A stretch of DNA of 64,000 bases, taken from Leptoclinus maculatus. Taxonomy: Eukaryota > Chordata > Actinopteri > Perciformes > Stichaeidae. The number at the start of each line of letters is the position of its first letter. Positions within the stretch are counted from its first letter, which is position 1. The stretch lies in assembly GCA_032191485.1 (NCBI GenBank), contig JAVDOI010000009.1, positions 21,014,843 through 21,078,842 on the forward strand. The letters run 5' to 3'. Shown here one piece after another: positions 63,642 through 64,000 of this stretch. A program made the translations under genes and the position numbers. The notes under the pieces are model-generated. The model had not been told where the DNA came from. It worked only from the letters and a program-made list of their open reading frames with translations, and made no database searches.

Positions 63642-64000
63642 CAGTGGTTCTCAACTGGTCTGGCTGCGGGACCCACCATCACCCCTTAATGACAAGCCGC
63701 GACCCAAATTTCCAACTTCTCAAGTTTGAACCTGAGCTGAAAATGTCCTCTGCAGTCGTATATAGGGAGCTCTCTTGTGCAGAGAAATTGTTCCTGTCAG
63801 TCCCCGTCCCACACATGTTTCACGTAAACGAGTAAAACTGCTTTTTGTTTGTTATGTCTGTAGATTCGTCCATTTGTAATGCAGAATGACCACTTGCCTA
63901 AATTCGAGCTGTGGTCTGTTGTTTGATGTCATCCGACATGTCTTCAATTCGTCTACTTATAGTGTCATTTGACAGAGGTATAGTTTTCAGTTTATCCGCT
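63642..64000. mobile_element. Left end of a hAT-type element running off the window
   Basis: CAGTGGTTCTCAACTGGTCTGG is followed by GGGACCCACCATCACC and GCCGCGACCC, the terminal signature of hAT elements seen elsewhere in this window. The left target half would be CTCTAGAC (63634-63641). The other end is outside, so size and class are unconfirmed. Confidence 0.65.

Overview
The window is eukaryotic, almost certainly teleost (percomorph-like) fish nuclear DNA. It holds one clearly recognisable host coding segment: the large second exon of a melatonin receptor 1A gene (mtnr1a) at 28184-29052 on the + strand. Upstream of it lies intron sequence, because I cannot find exon 1 in the first 28 kb. 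Downstream lies a 3' UTR with poly(A) signals, then gene-free sequence. Nearly all other open reading frames are chance frames, frames across microsatellites, or decayed transposon proteins. The fish assignment rests on the receptor exon, on tRNA-headed SINE and interspersed repeats typical of teleosts, on L1/L2-like LINE remnants, on Tc1, hAT and TTAA-type DNA transposons, and on very long CA/GT tracts.

Layout. 1-18 kb: AT-rich non-coding DNA with SINE fragments, one solo Gypsy-type LTR (10330-10708), an L2-like LINE 3' end (12443-12990), a fish interspersed repeat carrying a perfect 26-bp hairpin (13443-13502) and a SINE fragment. 18-23 kb: a hAT element with a perfect 8-bp target duplication (18039-19126), then a decayed minus-strand L1 (about 19440-22170). 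The L1 is interrupted by an LTR, which is itself interrupted by a SINE; a second LTR of the same family follows in inverted orientation. 25-26 kb: a decayed Tc1-like transposase. 28-29.4 kb: mtnr1a exon 2 and 3' UTR. 30.2-34.6 kb: a TTAA MITE, then a 4-kb hAT element bounded by a perfect 8-bp duplication. The hAT carries a BED-finger transposase pseudogene, two Gypsy LTR fragments and an uncharacterised insertion made of 10-11-bp phased motif arrays around a TATA-like site. 35.8-64 kb: more hAT MITEs, a fish repeat, a (CA)96 tract, an L2-like LINE split by a solo LTR with a 5-bp duplication (47829-49080), another hAT (49461-50702), a direct duplication (52591/53130), a LINE endonuclease remnant near 58.1 kb, and the left end of a hAT element running off the window.

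The receptor is the only gene with a predictable cellular role: melatonin sensing through Gi-coupled signalling. The rest is a layered record of transposition, and in several places the nesting order can be read directly from target-site duplications. The least explained structure is the 11-bp-phased array at 32478-33210.
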